Of a DNA stretch of 64,000 nucleotides, positions 23,215 through 35,007 are shown in pieces. Location of the stretch: the NCBI RefSeq assembly GCF_003473485.1, contig NC_053042.1:33694762-33758761 (forward strand), in the 5' to 3' direction. How positions within the stretch are numbered: the first letter of the stretch is position 1; each line of letters starts with the position of its first letter. Below the pieces are notes generated by a model, which was given only the letters and a program-made list of their open reading frames with translations, was not told the origin of the DNA and did no database searches. The position numbers and the translations under genes were made by a program. This DNA comes from Medicago truncatula (lineage: Eukaryota; Streptophyta; Magnoliopsida; Fabales; Fabaceae).

Positions 23215-25073
23215 TGTAACGCCCACTTTCGTTTAATCATTTATTTAATCGAGTTTAGGCGATTATATTATAATTATATAGTATAAGCATGATTTTGATA
23301 TGTTTTGATGATTTACGATGATTTTAGTGATTTGATTGATGACGTGAAAAGTTATGAGTTTTGGAGGATTTGATTATGATATGAGAATTATTATATTGTT
23401 AAATAGAATAAAGATTTGAAAATAATATAAAATATTTAGTTGAGGGCTGTTTTGATATTTTAGATAGTTTTGGGGAGGAAGTGAGATAAGATAAGTAATT
23501 AAGAGGAGATATAAAAGGCTAGACCTAGTTTTAGAAAACATTTGTTGTACGTACGTTTTTGGAGAAAAGGGAGAAAAAGCCAAGTCTAGAGGAACCTAGG
23601 AAGAGTGCTGCGATTTTCTTCATACAAGGTAAGGGTGAGACTAATAATTCAATAATGTTAATTGCTATAATTCTGATGATTAGTTGACAAAGTTAGGATT
23701 GATTTAGAAAAGTTTTGGAATTAGGTCAAAACCCTAAAAATTGATGATCAAACGGTAAAACTTGTTTAGATTGATGAAAGAACCGTCCTTTAACCTTAGA
23801 ATATGTTTAGGATGAATTCTGGGATCAAAACCAAGCTTTGAACCATGTTGTGTGATGAATTTTTGAGAAAAACCCTAGTCTGCCCGAGCTTCTGTTCATC
23901 GCTCGCCACGCGAGCCCTTCCTTTTCGCCTCGCGAGTTGTTTGGTTCAACTCGGCATGGCGAGCAATCCCCTTCGCCTCGCGAGTTGTGTGACGCAGCTC
24001 GCCACTGCGAGCAACCTTACTCGCCATAGCGAGCTAAGGCAGAGTGTATGTTAGATTTCGTGTTTCGACCTGTTTAGTTGAACCTTGCATGCCTTTGAGT
24101 GCCTGAACATACCTAGTATTGATTAGGAATGAATGTAGGATCAGAGGGAACCCAGAACAAGCTTAGTTTGGGAGTTGAGTGGTACTCGCCATGGCGAGTA
24201 AGAACTCTCGCCTCGCGAGTACAACCAGAATGAAATTGTTATGTGTTTTGTGCGATCTGTGTCGCACTTGTTGATCAAGAGTGAACCCCTAACTGGTAAT
24301 GAGACCTAGTGATGTCGTTTAATGCAGTCTGTAGAGTTGTTTAAGTCATATTGATATTAATTGAATATGAACTATGGTATTGTATATTCATGCAAGATAA
24401 GAAGATGTGATAATGATGCAATTTATGTGCTATTGATATAATGATATCATCTTGTTTTGTGACCTGTTTATGCTGCTTCCGTTATTTAACTAAGTGCATA
24501 AGTATATGATGAAGTTTAGCTCCAAATTATTGGATGCATGTTGATAAGTTGATTACGATGTTTTGTTCATATGTGCCCATGCATAGCATCTCATTGAGCT
24601 TAGTCCTCACCACGAATATTAGGAGCTTAGTCCTCACCACGAATATTAGGAGCTTTGTTATGAAATCTCACCCCTTCTGCTTGAAAATGTTGCCCTTCGT
24701 ATGGGTAACTTGCAGGTGATCGTGCTTAGTGTGCAGTTGCCGTCGTGAGTGGCCTTGCCTTCACTGTGTCGTCTAGGTCGCTCTGATACGTAACGGGATG
24801 GGGGTTTAATGTTATACATGCTTCATTCTTTTACGTGGATAATATGTTATTTTTATTATGTTATGGATAATAAACTATTTTGATGGGGCCTACGTGCCAA
24901 ACTGATTTATGACTTACGAATTAATATTCCGCTGCTATGTTAAAGATAATTTGTGAAGGTTAAATCATCATTTAACTGTTTTTGGATTACGTTTCTATGT
25001 GATATCCCGTTTATGTTTTTTTACTCTGATAATTGTTTATGAAATTTGTATATTGGGAAAACGGGGTGTTACA
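23215..25073 (+). repeat. 5' LTR of the gypsy element
   Basis: 1,859 bp. A TATA-like gatataaaagg lies at 23508-23518, so U3 is short (about 300 bp) and R-U5 long. A donor-like caag/gtaagg occurs at 23629 and an acceptor-like ttgcag/gt at 24715. Palindromes of the form ctcgcc..ggcgag lie at about 23,900-24,030 and 24,180-24,225. Compared with the 3' LTR it lacks 51 bp near 23,900 and about 300 bp near 24,650, and has one extra copy of a short gagcttagtcctcacc unit. Confidence 0.95.
23508..23518 (+). promoter_or_regulatory. TATA box of the 5' LTR
   Basis: gatataaaagg is the best TATA match in the LTR. A TATA-like box occurs at the corresponding place in the solo LTR at 3603-5702 (minus, 5471-5464), about 115 bases before the same donor-like motif. 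Confidence 0.6.
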
Positions 25074-25075
25074 AT

Positions 25076-25087
25076 TGGTATCAGAGC
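25076..25087 (+). other. Primer-binding site (initiator tRNA-Met)
   Basis: tggtatcagagc, two bases after the 5' LTR, is the standard complement of the 3' end of plant initiator tRNA-Met used to prime minus-strand synthesis. Confidence 0.93.
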
Positions 25088-25186
25088 AGGTTGGTCCGTC
25101 CGGTTAATTAGAGAGTCGTGTTGAGTCTTAGTAATATTTATATTACTATCTTATGTTGTTGTTGCTACTTTTGTAGAATATCAGAA

Positions 25187-28100
25187 ATGGCTGGAAGAAA
25201 CGATGCTGCGTTAGCTGCTGCTCTACAAGCTGTTGCCCAAGCTGTGGGACAACAACCTAACGCAAATGCTGGTGCGAATGCTGAAGCTAGGATGTTGGAG
25301 ACGTTCATGAAGAAGAACCCTCCGACTTTCAAAGGACGTTATGACCCTGATGGAGCCCAGACGTGGCTTAAGGAAATTGAGAGGATTTTCCGGGTTATGC
25401 AGTGCACTGAGGATCAGAAAGTGCGGTTTGGTACTCATCAGCTAGCCGAGGAAGCTGATGACTGGTGGGTTGCTCTTCTGCCTACTCTTGGGCAGGAGGG
25501 AGCTGTTGTGACTTGGGCTGTGTTCAGGAGAGAGTTCTTGAGAAGATACTTTCCGGAAGATGTTCGCGGGAAGAAAGAGATCGAATTCCTTGAGCTGAAG
25601 CAAGGAAATATGTCCGTGACAGAGTATGCTGCCAAGTTCGTGGAGCTGTCGAAGTTCTACCCGCACTATACTGCTGAGAATGCTGAGTTCTCGAGATGTA
25701 TTAAGTTCGAGAACGGTTTGAGGCCCGACATCAAGAGGGCGCTTGGGTACCAACAGCTGAGAGTTTTTCAGGACTTGGTTAATAGCTGCAGGATCTATGA
25801 AGAGGATACGAAGGCTCACTACAAGGTAGTGAATGAGAGGAAGGGTAAGGGACATCAGAGTCGTCCTAAGCCATACAGTGCCCCCGCTGATAAAGGGAAA
25901 CAGAAGATGGTCGATGTTAGGCGGCCCAAGAAGAAGGATGCTGCAGAGATTGTGTGTTTCAATTGTGGTGAGAAATGCCACAAGAGCAACGCCTGCCCTG
26001 AGGAAATCAAGAAGTGCGTCCGGTGTGGTAAGAAAGGTCATGTTGTAGCTGATTGCAATCGTACGGACATTGTGTGCTTTAATTGCAATGGAGAGGGTCA
26101 CATTAGTTCACAGTGTACTCAGCCTAAGAGGGCGCCGACTACTGGTAGGGTCTTTTCTTTGACTGGGACTCAGACAGAGAATGAGGATCGTTTGATCAGA
26201 GGTACTTGCTATATTAATAATACTCCTTTAGTTGCTATTATTGATACTGGTGCTACGCATTGCTTTATTGCTTTCGATTGTGTTTCTGCTTTGGGTCTTG
26301 AGTTGTCTGATATGAATGGAGAGATGGTTGTCGAAACTCCAGCTAAGGGTGCGGTGACTACTTCTCTCGTATGTTTGAAATGTCCTTTGTCTATGTTTGG
26401 TCGTGATTTTGAAATGGATTTAGTTTGTCTACCTTTGAGTGGTATGGATGTGATTCTGGGTATGAACTGGTTAGAGTACAACCACGTTCTTATTAATTGT
26501 TTTAGCAAGTCAGTACATTTTTCTTCCGTCGAAGAGGAAAGTGGTGCAGAGTTTTTGTCTACTAAGCAGCTGAAGCAACTGGAACGCGATGGTATCTTGA
26601 TGTTTTCACTAATGGCTTCTTTATCTGTTGAGAATCAAGCAGTGATTGATAGGTTACCGGTGGTGTGTGAATTTCCTGAAGTTTTTCCAGATGAGATTCC
26701 TGATGTGCCTCCAGAGAGAGAAGTCGAGTTTTCTATTGATCTTGTTCCTGGAACGAAGCCGATCTCGATGGCACCTTATCGTATGTCTGCTTCCGAGTTA
26801 TCTGAGTTGAAGAAACAGTTGGAGGACTTGCTTGAGAAGAAGTTTGTTAGACCAAGTGTTTCACCTTGGGGAGCGCCGGTTTTGCTAGTAAAGAAGAAAG
26901 ATGGTAGTATGCGGTTGTGTATTGATTATCGGCAGTTGAACAAGGTAACTATCAAGAATAGGTATCCACTCCCGAGAATTGATGATTTGATGGATCAGTT
27001 AGTGGGTGCACGAGTTTTCAGCAAGATTGATTTGAGATCAGGTTATCACCAGATTAAAGTGAAAGATGAGGATATGCAGAAGACAGCTTTCAGAACGCGT
27101 TATGGTCACTATGAATATAAAGTTATGCCTTTCGGTGTGACCAATGCACCTGGAGTGTTTATGGAGTATATGAATCGCATCTTCCATGCATTTTTGGATC
27201 GGTTCGTAGTTGTGTTCATCGATGATATCTTGATTTACTCCAAGACTGAAGAAGAACATGCCGAGCATCTGAAGATTGTCTTAGAAGTGTTGAAAGAGAA
27301 GAAACTTTATGCCAAATTGTCTAAGTGTGAGTTCTGGTTGAAAGAAGTGAGTTTTCTTGGCCATGTTATTTCCGGAGATGGTATTGCTGTGGATCCGTCT
27401 AAAGTCGAAGCGGTATCGCAATGGGGTACTCCTAAGTCCGTTACTGAGATTAGAAGCTTTTTGGGTTTAGCTGGTTACTACAGGAGATTTATCGAGGGAT
27501 TTTCCAAGTTAGCTCTTCCGCTTACGCAGTTGACTTGTAAAGGAAAAACGTTTGTGTGGGACGTCCATTGTGAGAAAAGTTTCAGTGAATTGAAGAAACG
27601 TCTGACGACTGCTCCAGTTTTGATTTTGCCGAAGTCAGATGAACCTTTTGTGGTGTATTGTGATGCGTCCAAGTTGGGTTTAGGAGGTGTGCTTATGCAA
27701 GAAGGTAAAGTGGTAGCTTATGCTTCAAGACAGTTGAGAGTTCACGAGAAGAATTATCCTACGCATGATCTTGAGTTGGCGGCCGTAGTCTTTGTGTTGA
27801 AGATATGGAGACATTACTTGTATGGTTCGAGATTTGAGGTGTTTAGCGATCACAAGAGTTTGAAGTATTTGTTCGATCAGAAGGAATTGAACATGAGGCA
27901 GCGTAGATGGCTAGAGTTGCTGAAAGATTATGACTTTGGTTTGAATTATCATCCGGGTAAAGCCAATGTTGTTGCAGATGCCTTGAGTAGGAAGACACTG
28001 CATATGTCCGCCATGATGGTCAGAGAGTTCGAATTACTTGAACAGTTCCGAGATATGAGTTTGGTTTGTGAATGGTCACCTCAGAGCGTGAAACTGGGTA

Positions 28101-31100
28101 TGCTGAAGGTTGATAGTGAATTTCTGAAAAGTATCAAGGAAGCACAGAAAGTTGATGTAAAGTTTGTGGATTTGTTGGTTGCTAGAGATCAGGCTGAAGA
28201 CAGTGATTTTAAAATCGATGATCAAGGTGTGTTGAGATTCCGAGGAAGAATTTGCATTCCAGACAATGAAGAGATTAAGAAGATGATTCTTGAAGAGAGT
28301 CATAGAAGTAGCTTGAGTATTCACCCGGGAGCTACGAAGATGTACCATGATTTAAAGAAGATTTTCTGGTGGTCTGGTTTGAAACGAGATGTGGCACAGT
28401 TTGTGTATTCCTGCTTAGTTTGTCAGAAGTCGAAAGTCGAGCATCAGAAACCCGCTGGGATGATGGTACCTTTAGATGTGCCAGAATGGAAATGGGATAG
28501 TATATCGATGGATTTTGTGACGAGTTTGCCGAATACCCCGAGAGGGAACGATGCAATTTGGGTTGTTGTTGATAGATTGACGAAGTCAGCTCATTTTCTA
28601 CCTATTAATATTAGTTTCCCTGTTGCCCAGTTGGCAGAGATTTACATCAAGGAGATTGTGAAGCTGCATGGTGTTCCTTCGAGCATTGTATCAGATAGAG
28701 ATCCAAGATTTACTTCTAGATTTTGGAAAAGTTTGCAAGAGGCCTTGGGTTCGAAGTTGAGATTGAGTTCGGCGTATCATCCGCAGACAGATGGTCAGTC
28801 GGAGAGGACAATTCAGTCGCTAGAGGATTTGTTGAGAATTTGTGTTCTTGAGCAAGGAGGAACTTGGGATAGTCATCTTCCGTTGATCGAGTTCACTTAT
28901 AATAATAGCTATCATTTTAGTATTGGAATGGCACCGTTCGAGGCTTTGTATGGTCGGAGATGCAGAACTCCGTTGTGCTGGTTTGAGTCAGGTGAAAGAG
29001 TGGTCTTAGGACCAGAGATTGTTCAGCAAACTATTGAGAAGGTTCAGATGATCCGAGAGAAAATGAAAGCGTCGCAGAGTCGACAAAAGAGTTATCATGA
29101 TAAGCGTAGAAAAGATCTTGAATTTCAGGAAGGAGACCACGTGTTTTTGAGAGTCACTCCTATGACTGGTGTAGGACGTGCTTTGAAGTCAAAGAAGTTG
29201 ACCCCGAAGTTCATTGGTCCATATCAGATACTGGAAAGAGTTGGAACGGTGGCTTACCGAGTGGGTTTACCGCCGCATCTTTCGAATTTGCACAATGTTT
29301 TCCATGTGTCGCAACTTCGGAAGTATGTTCCGGATCCATCTTGTAACACCCCATTCCCAAATATACTTTATTTAAGTAAAATAAACACACATCAGAGTCA
29401 TAAAATCCACATGGGCATGTCACACTTCATTTTCTAAATTTCTGAAATAGAATATAAAAATCTATTTATAAAATATCCAAAGAAATCGTCGTTTATTATG
29501 CAGCGGAATATTATCACTGAAACGTCAACAACTATTTAAAATTCCAAATAATATCTTGGCATAAAAGCCTCAACCAGAATAATTCATCAATATTAGGGCT
29601 ACAACAACATTAACCAAAATTTGATACATAGAATGAAATAAAACAATGAAATCCCATCCCACGTATCAGAGCCCTAGACACTTGAGCCACCACCTACTAC
29701 TCAGGATCACCTGCAAGTTACCCATAGGAAGGACAACATTTTCAAGCAGAAGGGGTGAGATTCTCCAACAATAATAATAATATATAATAACATAAATGAT
29801 TCTAACACCCTATCATCATAATCGTTCAACAATCATAATACAACATTTATTATCAACTTCATCATTCAACAATAATAATACGACATTCATTATCAACTTC
29901 ATCATTCAACAACAATGTCAACAGTAACAATGACTCATGCGACTACTCGACTTCACTTCTAAGACTCATGCAAGACATGACAACTCTCCTAAGACTCCTC
30001 AACAAATGCAATTATGCATGTGGTACCATATCAGAGCCGAAGCTCTCATCGTTATAGAATGGTTAAAGCATTCTTTTATCAGGACATGAGTCCTCATCGT
30101 TAACATCATTTTGAACAACATCGTGTTCCATCGTTTTGAACGACAAAGCGTTCCAGAACCGAAGTTCTCATCGTTTTTATGCTTATGCAACTGACTCCAC
30201 TTGTGTATATCTGCATACAACTCGACAACAAATGCATATGTACTTATATGACTCAGCACCTTTTCAATGCAACATGTTCATCCACTTGATTCAAGCATTT
30301 CAACATTCAAATTCATAAAATTAACCAACTAATTATCATCATGATTTTAAGTAGGATTTTAAGTCTATACAAAGGTTATACAAGCTGGAAGGAACATCTA
30401 GAAATACTCAAAAGGATCCCTTAGTGTGTGAGGCAAGGTTCAGAAAAAGCTGACTAACACTCAGTTCGCTTAAGCGACGGCTAGCTCGCTTAAGCGACCA
30501 ACTTACAGTAGGTCTGGGTTCGGTTCGCTTACGGGTCGCTCATGGCTCGCTTAAGCGAATTTTTGGCAGAATCAAACTTAATTTTTGCTTACCAGTTCGC
30601 TCACTGTTCGCTTAAGCGAACGGGAAAAATCTAATTTCTGGGCAGCTACATGAATGCTCGCTTAAGCGACGGCTGGCTCGCTTAAGCGACCACTCATCTG
30701 GACAGGGTACAGTTACGATTTTCAGACTTCTCATCACTCCAAAAACCCAATTTTAACCCCCAATTCGCCCAAAACGTTTTCTAGAAAATGTTTACAAGTC
30801 CTATACGAAATCAGACATCAACAGGAACCATAACTAGCATTAACAACAACAATTCATGCCAAATCAAGCCTTCATACAGAAAATTCCAAATTCACATTTA
30901 ACATGCTATTTTCATCCAATTATGATCAACAACAACGATACAGATTAGGAAATCGTACCAATCATCAAATACAACTTCATAAACCTGAATTTTACACATT
31001 TTCTTCAAAATCATCATTAACCTAATTTTCTCAATTTCATCTCAAGAACAGTTAAATAGTTTAATTTTTCAGAAAATCATATATTATCACTATTGAAAGA

Positions 31101-31694
31101 TGATCCCACCCTTACCTTAGAATTGCAAGGACAAAAGCACAGCAAATCAATTCCTAGGTTCTTCTCTCTTGGTCTTCTCTCCTTGCCTTAGCTTTTTCTC
31201 CTCCCCAACTTGTTTTTACGTTAAACAGTTTTCTCACTTTTTCTTTCCTTTTCTTTACTAAAGTGTAACTCCTCTTATTACATTAAACCTCCCCTAAATT
31301 CTATTAATTTCTAATTAATCCCTAACCTCCTAAATAACTCTATTATTCGTTTTATTCTATTTATATTAAATAATTTATATAAATAAATACTACACACTTC
31401 AAATAACGCATATATTAATTAAAAACACACAAAAGACTCTAACTAATTCTAAAAATAACAAAATAACGACTAGGGCGTTACACATCTCATGTAATTCAGA
31501 GTGACGATGTGCAAGTTAGAGACAACCTTACGGTAGAAACTTTACTGGTGAGGATTGATGATCGTAAAGTGAAGACGTTGAGAGGCAAGGAGATACCTCT
31601 CGTGAGAGTTGTTTGGTCGGGAGCGACTGGTGAAAGCTTGACGTGGGAGCTTGAGAGTAAGATGCTAGAGTCTTATCCAGAGTTGTTTGCTTGA
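25187..31694 (+). CDS. Gag-pol polyprotein, interrupted by a solo LTR
   Basis: One frame without internal stops runs from the ATG at 25187 (MAGRNDAAL) to 29341, then is broken by the insertion at 29342-31482 and its target repeat, and resumes at 31488-31694. An in-frame ATG at 25118 exists but lies in the leader. Order by approximate residue: gag (30-230), three CCHC zinc knuckles (about 256, 276 and 296), aspartic protease with DTGA (350), reverse transcriptase with FIDDILIYS (680), RNase H (825-930), integrase HHCC zinc finger (1040-1085) and DDE core, then a C-terminal chromodomain-like module. The break comes after the SQLRKY region of integrase, so only about 68 C-terminal residues are separated. 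Readthrough now meets LTR sequence and stops at 29437, adding about 32 unrelated residues. The remainder appears undamaged, so the element lost autonomy mainly by this nested insertion. Confidence 0.93.
29342..31482 (-). mobile_element. Nested solo LTR inside gag-pol, 5-bp TSD
   Basis: 2,141 bp bounded by TGTAACACC and GGGCGTTACA, flanked by catct (29337-29341 and 31483-31487). In the reverse orientation it shares with the host LTR the end motifs, the 17-mer atgggtaacttgcaggt (minus, 29725-29709) and the donor-like aaggtaagggtg (minus, near 31117). The rest differs, so it is a sister family rather than the same one. It contains six copies of the palindrome cgcttaagcg at about 30,466-30,700. 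Confidence 0.92.
30466..30700. repeat. Palindrome cluster cgcttaagcg in the nested LTR
   Basis: Six perfect copies of cgcttaagcg, usually extended to tcgcttaagcga, plus decayed half-copies (cgcttacgg, cgctcact), are spaced 16-100 bases apart in otherwise A+T-rich DNA. Confidence 0.9.
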
Positions 31695-31722
31695 GGTAAA
31701 TTTTCGAGGACGAAAATCTTTT

Positions 31723-31736
31723 AAGTGGGGGAGAGT
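31723..31736 (+). other. Polypurine tract
   Basis: aagtgggggagagt directly precedes the 3' LTR and is the expected plus-strand primer. It follows the polyprotein stop by about 30 bases. Confidence 0.85.
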
Positions 31737-33924
31737 TGTAACGCCCACTTTCGTTTAATCGTTTATTTAATCGAGTTTAGGCGATTATATTATAATTATA
31801 TAGTATAAGCATGATTTTGATATGTTTTGATGATTTACGATGATTTTAGTGATTTGATTGATGACGTGAAAAGTTATGAGTTTTGGAGGATTTGATTATG
31901 ATATGAGAATTATTATATTATTAAATAGAATAAATATTTGAAAATAATATAAAATATTTAGTTGAGGGCTGTTTTGATATTTTAGATAGTTTTGGGGAGG
32001 AAGTGAGATAAGATAAGTAATTAAGAGGAGATATAAAAGGCTAGACCTAGTTTTAGAAAACATTTGTTGTACGTACGTTTTTGGAGAAAAGGGAGAAAAA
32101 GTCAAGTCTAGAGGAACCTAGGAAGAGTGCTGCGATTTTCTTCATACAAGGTAAGGGTGAGACTAATAATTCAATAATGTTAATTGCTGTAATTCTGATG
32201 ATTAGTTGACAAAGTTAGGATTGATTTAGAAAAGTTTTGGAATTAGGTCAAAACCCTAAAAATTGATGATCAAACGGTAAAACTTGTTTAGATTGATGAA
32301 AGAACCGTCCTTTAACCTTAGAATATGTTTAGGATGAATTCTGGGATCAAAACCAAGCTTTGAACCATGTTGTGTGATGAATTTTTGAGAAAAACCCTAG
32401 TCTACCCGAGCTTCTGTTCATCGCTCGCCTTGGCGAGTGATGATCCTCGCCTCGCGAGTGATGAACTTCATCGCTCGCCACGCGAGCCCTTCCTTTTCGC
32501 CTCGCGAGTTGTTTGGTTCAACTCGCCATGGCGAGCAATCCCCTTCGCCTCGCGAGGTGTGTGACGCAGCTCGCCACTGCGAGCAACCTTACTCGCCATA
32601 GCGAGCTAAGGCAGAGTGTATGTTAGATTTCGTGTTTCGACCTGTTTAGTTGAACCTTGCATGCCTTTGAGTGCCTGAACATACCTAGTATTGATTAGGA
32701 ATGAATGTAGGATCAGAGGGAACCCAGAACAAGCTTAGTTTGGGAGTTGAGTGGTACTCGCCATGGCGAGTAAGAACTCTCGCCTCGCGAGTACAACCAG
32801 AATGAAATTGTTATGTGTTTTGTGCGATCTGTGTCGCACTTGTTGATCAAGAGTGAACCCCTAACTGGTAATGAGACCTAGTGATGTCGTTTAATGCAGT
32901 CTGTAGAGTTGTTTAAGTCATATTGATATTAATTGAATATGAACTATGGTATTGTATATTCATGCAAGATAAGAAGATGTGATAATGATGCAATTTATGT
33001 GCTATTGATATAATGATATCATCTTGTTATGTGACCTGTTTATGCTGCTTCCGTTATTTAACTAAGTGCATAAGTATATGATGAAGTTTAGCTCCAAATT
33101 ATTGGATGCATGTTGATAAGTTGATTACGATGTTTTGTTCATATGTGTCCATGCATAGCATCTCATTGAGCTTAGTCCTCACCACGAATATTAGGAGCTT
33201 TGTCCTTCGCACGTTTTATAGGAGCTTTGTCCTCCGCACGATTAAAGTATATTAATACTTATGATGACGATTGGTACCACATGCATATAAGGAGTCTAAG
33301 AGCATTGTCACATTGTCATGATTAAGATGCCTTGTTGATAATGATTGGATATGTGATTACGTGATAAGTGTTTATTGATTATGTTATGTTGTTCATAATG
33401 ATTGGATATATGATTACGTGATAACTGTTTAGCATTTATGCAAAGTTAATAAATGAATGATTATGATGTTAATTTATGATTCGCAATTAAATTGATTAAT
33501 GTTATTTTGTTATGAAATCTCACCCCTTCTGCTTGAAAATGTTGCCCTTCGTATGGGTAACTTGCAGGTGATCGTGCTTAGTGTACAGTTGCCGTCGTGA
33601 GTGGCCTTGCCTTCACTGTGTCGTCTAGGTCGCTCTGATACGTAACGGGATGGGGTTTAATGTTATACATGCTTCATTCTTTTACGTGGATAATATGTTA
33701 TTTTTATTATGTTATGGATAATAAACTATTTTGATGGGGCCTACGTGCCAAACTGATTTATGACTTACGAATTAATATTCCGCTGCTATGTTAAAGATAA
33801 TTTGTGAAGGTTAAATCATCATTTAACTGTTTTTGGATTACGTTTCTATGTGATATCCCGTTTATGTTTTTTTACTCTGATAATTGTTTATGAAATCTGT
33901 ATATTGGGAAAACGGGGTGTTACA
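31737..33924 (+). repeat. 3' LTR of the gypsy element
   Basis: 2,188 bp and the fuller of the two LTRs. About nine G+C-rich palindromes with ctcgcc and ggcgag or cgcgag arms fall at 32,420-32,610 and 32,755-32,790. The 17-mer atgggtaacttgcaggt is at 33553-33569. It retains a block (about 33,200-33,510) missing from the 5' LTR, with the family-conserved ggtaccacatgca motif. Confidence 0.95.
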
Positions 33925-34274
33925 CAAAACACATGAAAAAAAATCAGTATCCTAATAAGCAAATGTATAAATAATAAATTAATATTACCGTTCATCCACC
34001 TCATATAAGCTTCCATGCAGGATATTAGGTTCAGCTGTTAGGTAATTTGATTGGTTTGTATCCGGATCATTTGAAAAGAGCGCAATTTAAGATTTTGTTG
34101 TTGTTGCAATAAGCAAGTTTCTCAAGAGTCACTTGAACGCATCAAGCACAATTCCTAGCGGTGGTTTTTTTTTTTTTTTTTTTTTTAAAGAAGGAAGAAA
34201 GAAACCTAGCGGTGGTTAAAGGTTTACAAATCTGATTATTTTTTACCGTTTTTATTCTTTTTTTAGATTTATTC

Positions 34275-34323
34275 AATAAATGATGTATGTGGTCCATAAT
34301 GAAGATCACATACATCATTTATT
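34275..34323. repeat. Short hairpin with 17-bp perfect arms
   Basis: aataaatgatgtatgtg at 34275-34291 is the exact inverted complement of cacatacatcatttatt at 34307-34323, separated by 15 bases. Partial pairing continues outward (ttc/gaa). It may be a MITE core or an inverted-repeat transcript source. Confidence 0.75.
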
Positions 34324-34561
34324 AAGTGAATTTAAAAAGTGAAAAATTTCTTATATTTGATACTGGAGGAGGAAGTTTTTAACAACAGATTTTGGACAGT
34401 TTTATTCTTTTATATACTGACACTTTGTTTTGATCCCTTTTAGTATATATAGCTTTTCCTTCTTAAAAAAAAAAACCTCATTAGCGTTTGATAAACAATT
34501 AAAACTTCCCTTAAAAAAATTTAAAACTTAAAATTACACGAAGTATATATAGTTTTTCTTT

Positions 34562-34645
34562 TTTGGTGTCTGGTGTTCGAACCCCAGACCTTACATATAT
34601 TATGCATTGTTCTTATCGACTGAGCTAATCTCACAGGGACATTTT
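34562..34645 (-). repeat. tRNA-derived SINE-like fragment
   Basis: On the minus strand an A-box-like gagattagctcagtcgataa is followed by a B-box-like ggggttcgaacaccaga. The same family appears on the plus strand at 37,700. Confidence 0.5.
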
Positions 34646-35007
34646 TGTTGTTGTATGCAAGTGTGAGTTATATGTCCTACATTGGATAAAATAGTAAAGG
34701 TTGAACACCTTATAAGTAAGAGGACTCATAAACCCATTGCCTTAAGGTCTTGGATAAGAGTGTGGTGTCTCTCTTGCAAGTGTGGTTGTTCTAACCTCGA
34801 TATAGACGGTCCCCCAAACTCTATCAATGACCCAATAATTTTTTTTTTCTTTCCAATCTTAATAGGAAGGAAGAGGTTTCAAACCTTTTCTTAATCAATA
34901 AATTCCTTTTTTTTTTTCCTTCTTGCATTTAAAAAGATGTCTTTTTTTCTTTCAGGTAAACCTCATTTCTCCGCAACAACAAATTATGTGAGTCTAGGCT
35001 AGAAGAA

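Larger units (their letters stand above)
23215..33924 (+). mobile_element. Ty3/gypsy LTR retrotransposon (chromovirus-like), nested insertion
   Basis: A complete element: LTRs at 23215-25073 and 31737-33924, ends TGTAAC...GTTACA, a 5-bp target repeat caaaa (23210-23214 and 33925-33929), a primer site, one long gag-pol frame and a polypurine tract. Internal length is 6,663 bp, of which 2,146 belong to a nested solo LTR and its target repeat. The domain order protease, RT, RNase H, integrase puts it in Ty3/gypsy. The terminal Arg/Trp-rich module after integrase resembles a chromodomain, suggesting the Tekay/Del-type chromoviruses. The LTRs match at nearly all aligned positions apart from indels, so insertion was recent. 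Confidence 0.95.
33930..35007. other. Intergenic with hairpin and SINE-like piece
   Basis: No gene. It contains a T-run at 34,168, a perfect 17-bp-arm hairpin at 34,275-34,323 and a minus-strand SINE-like fragment at about 34,562-34,645. Confidence 0.5.

Noticed and set aside
25223-29423. Minus-strand open frames across the gypsy polyprotein
   Set aside because: They are shadows of the gag-pol frame, which has all expected domains.
29342-31482. Nested insertion as a complete element
   Set aside because: Only one LTR-length segment with no primer site, coding region or second LTR lies between the catct repeats.
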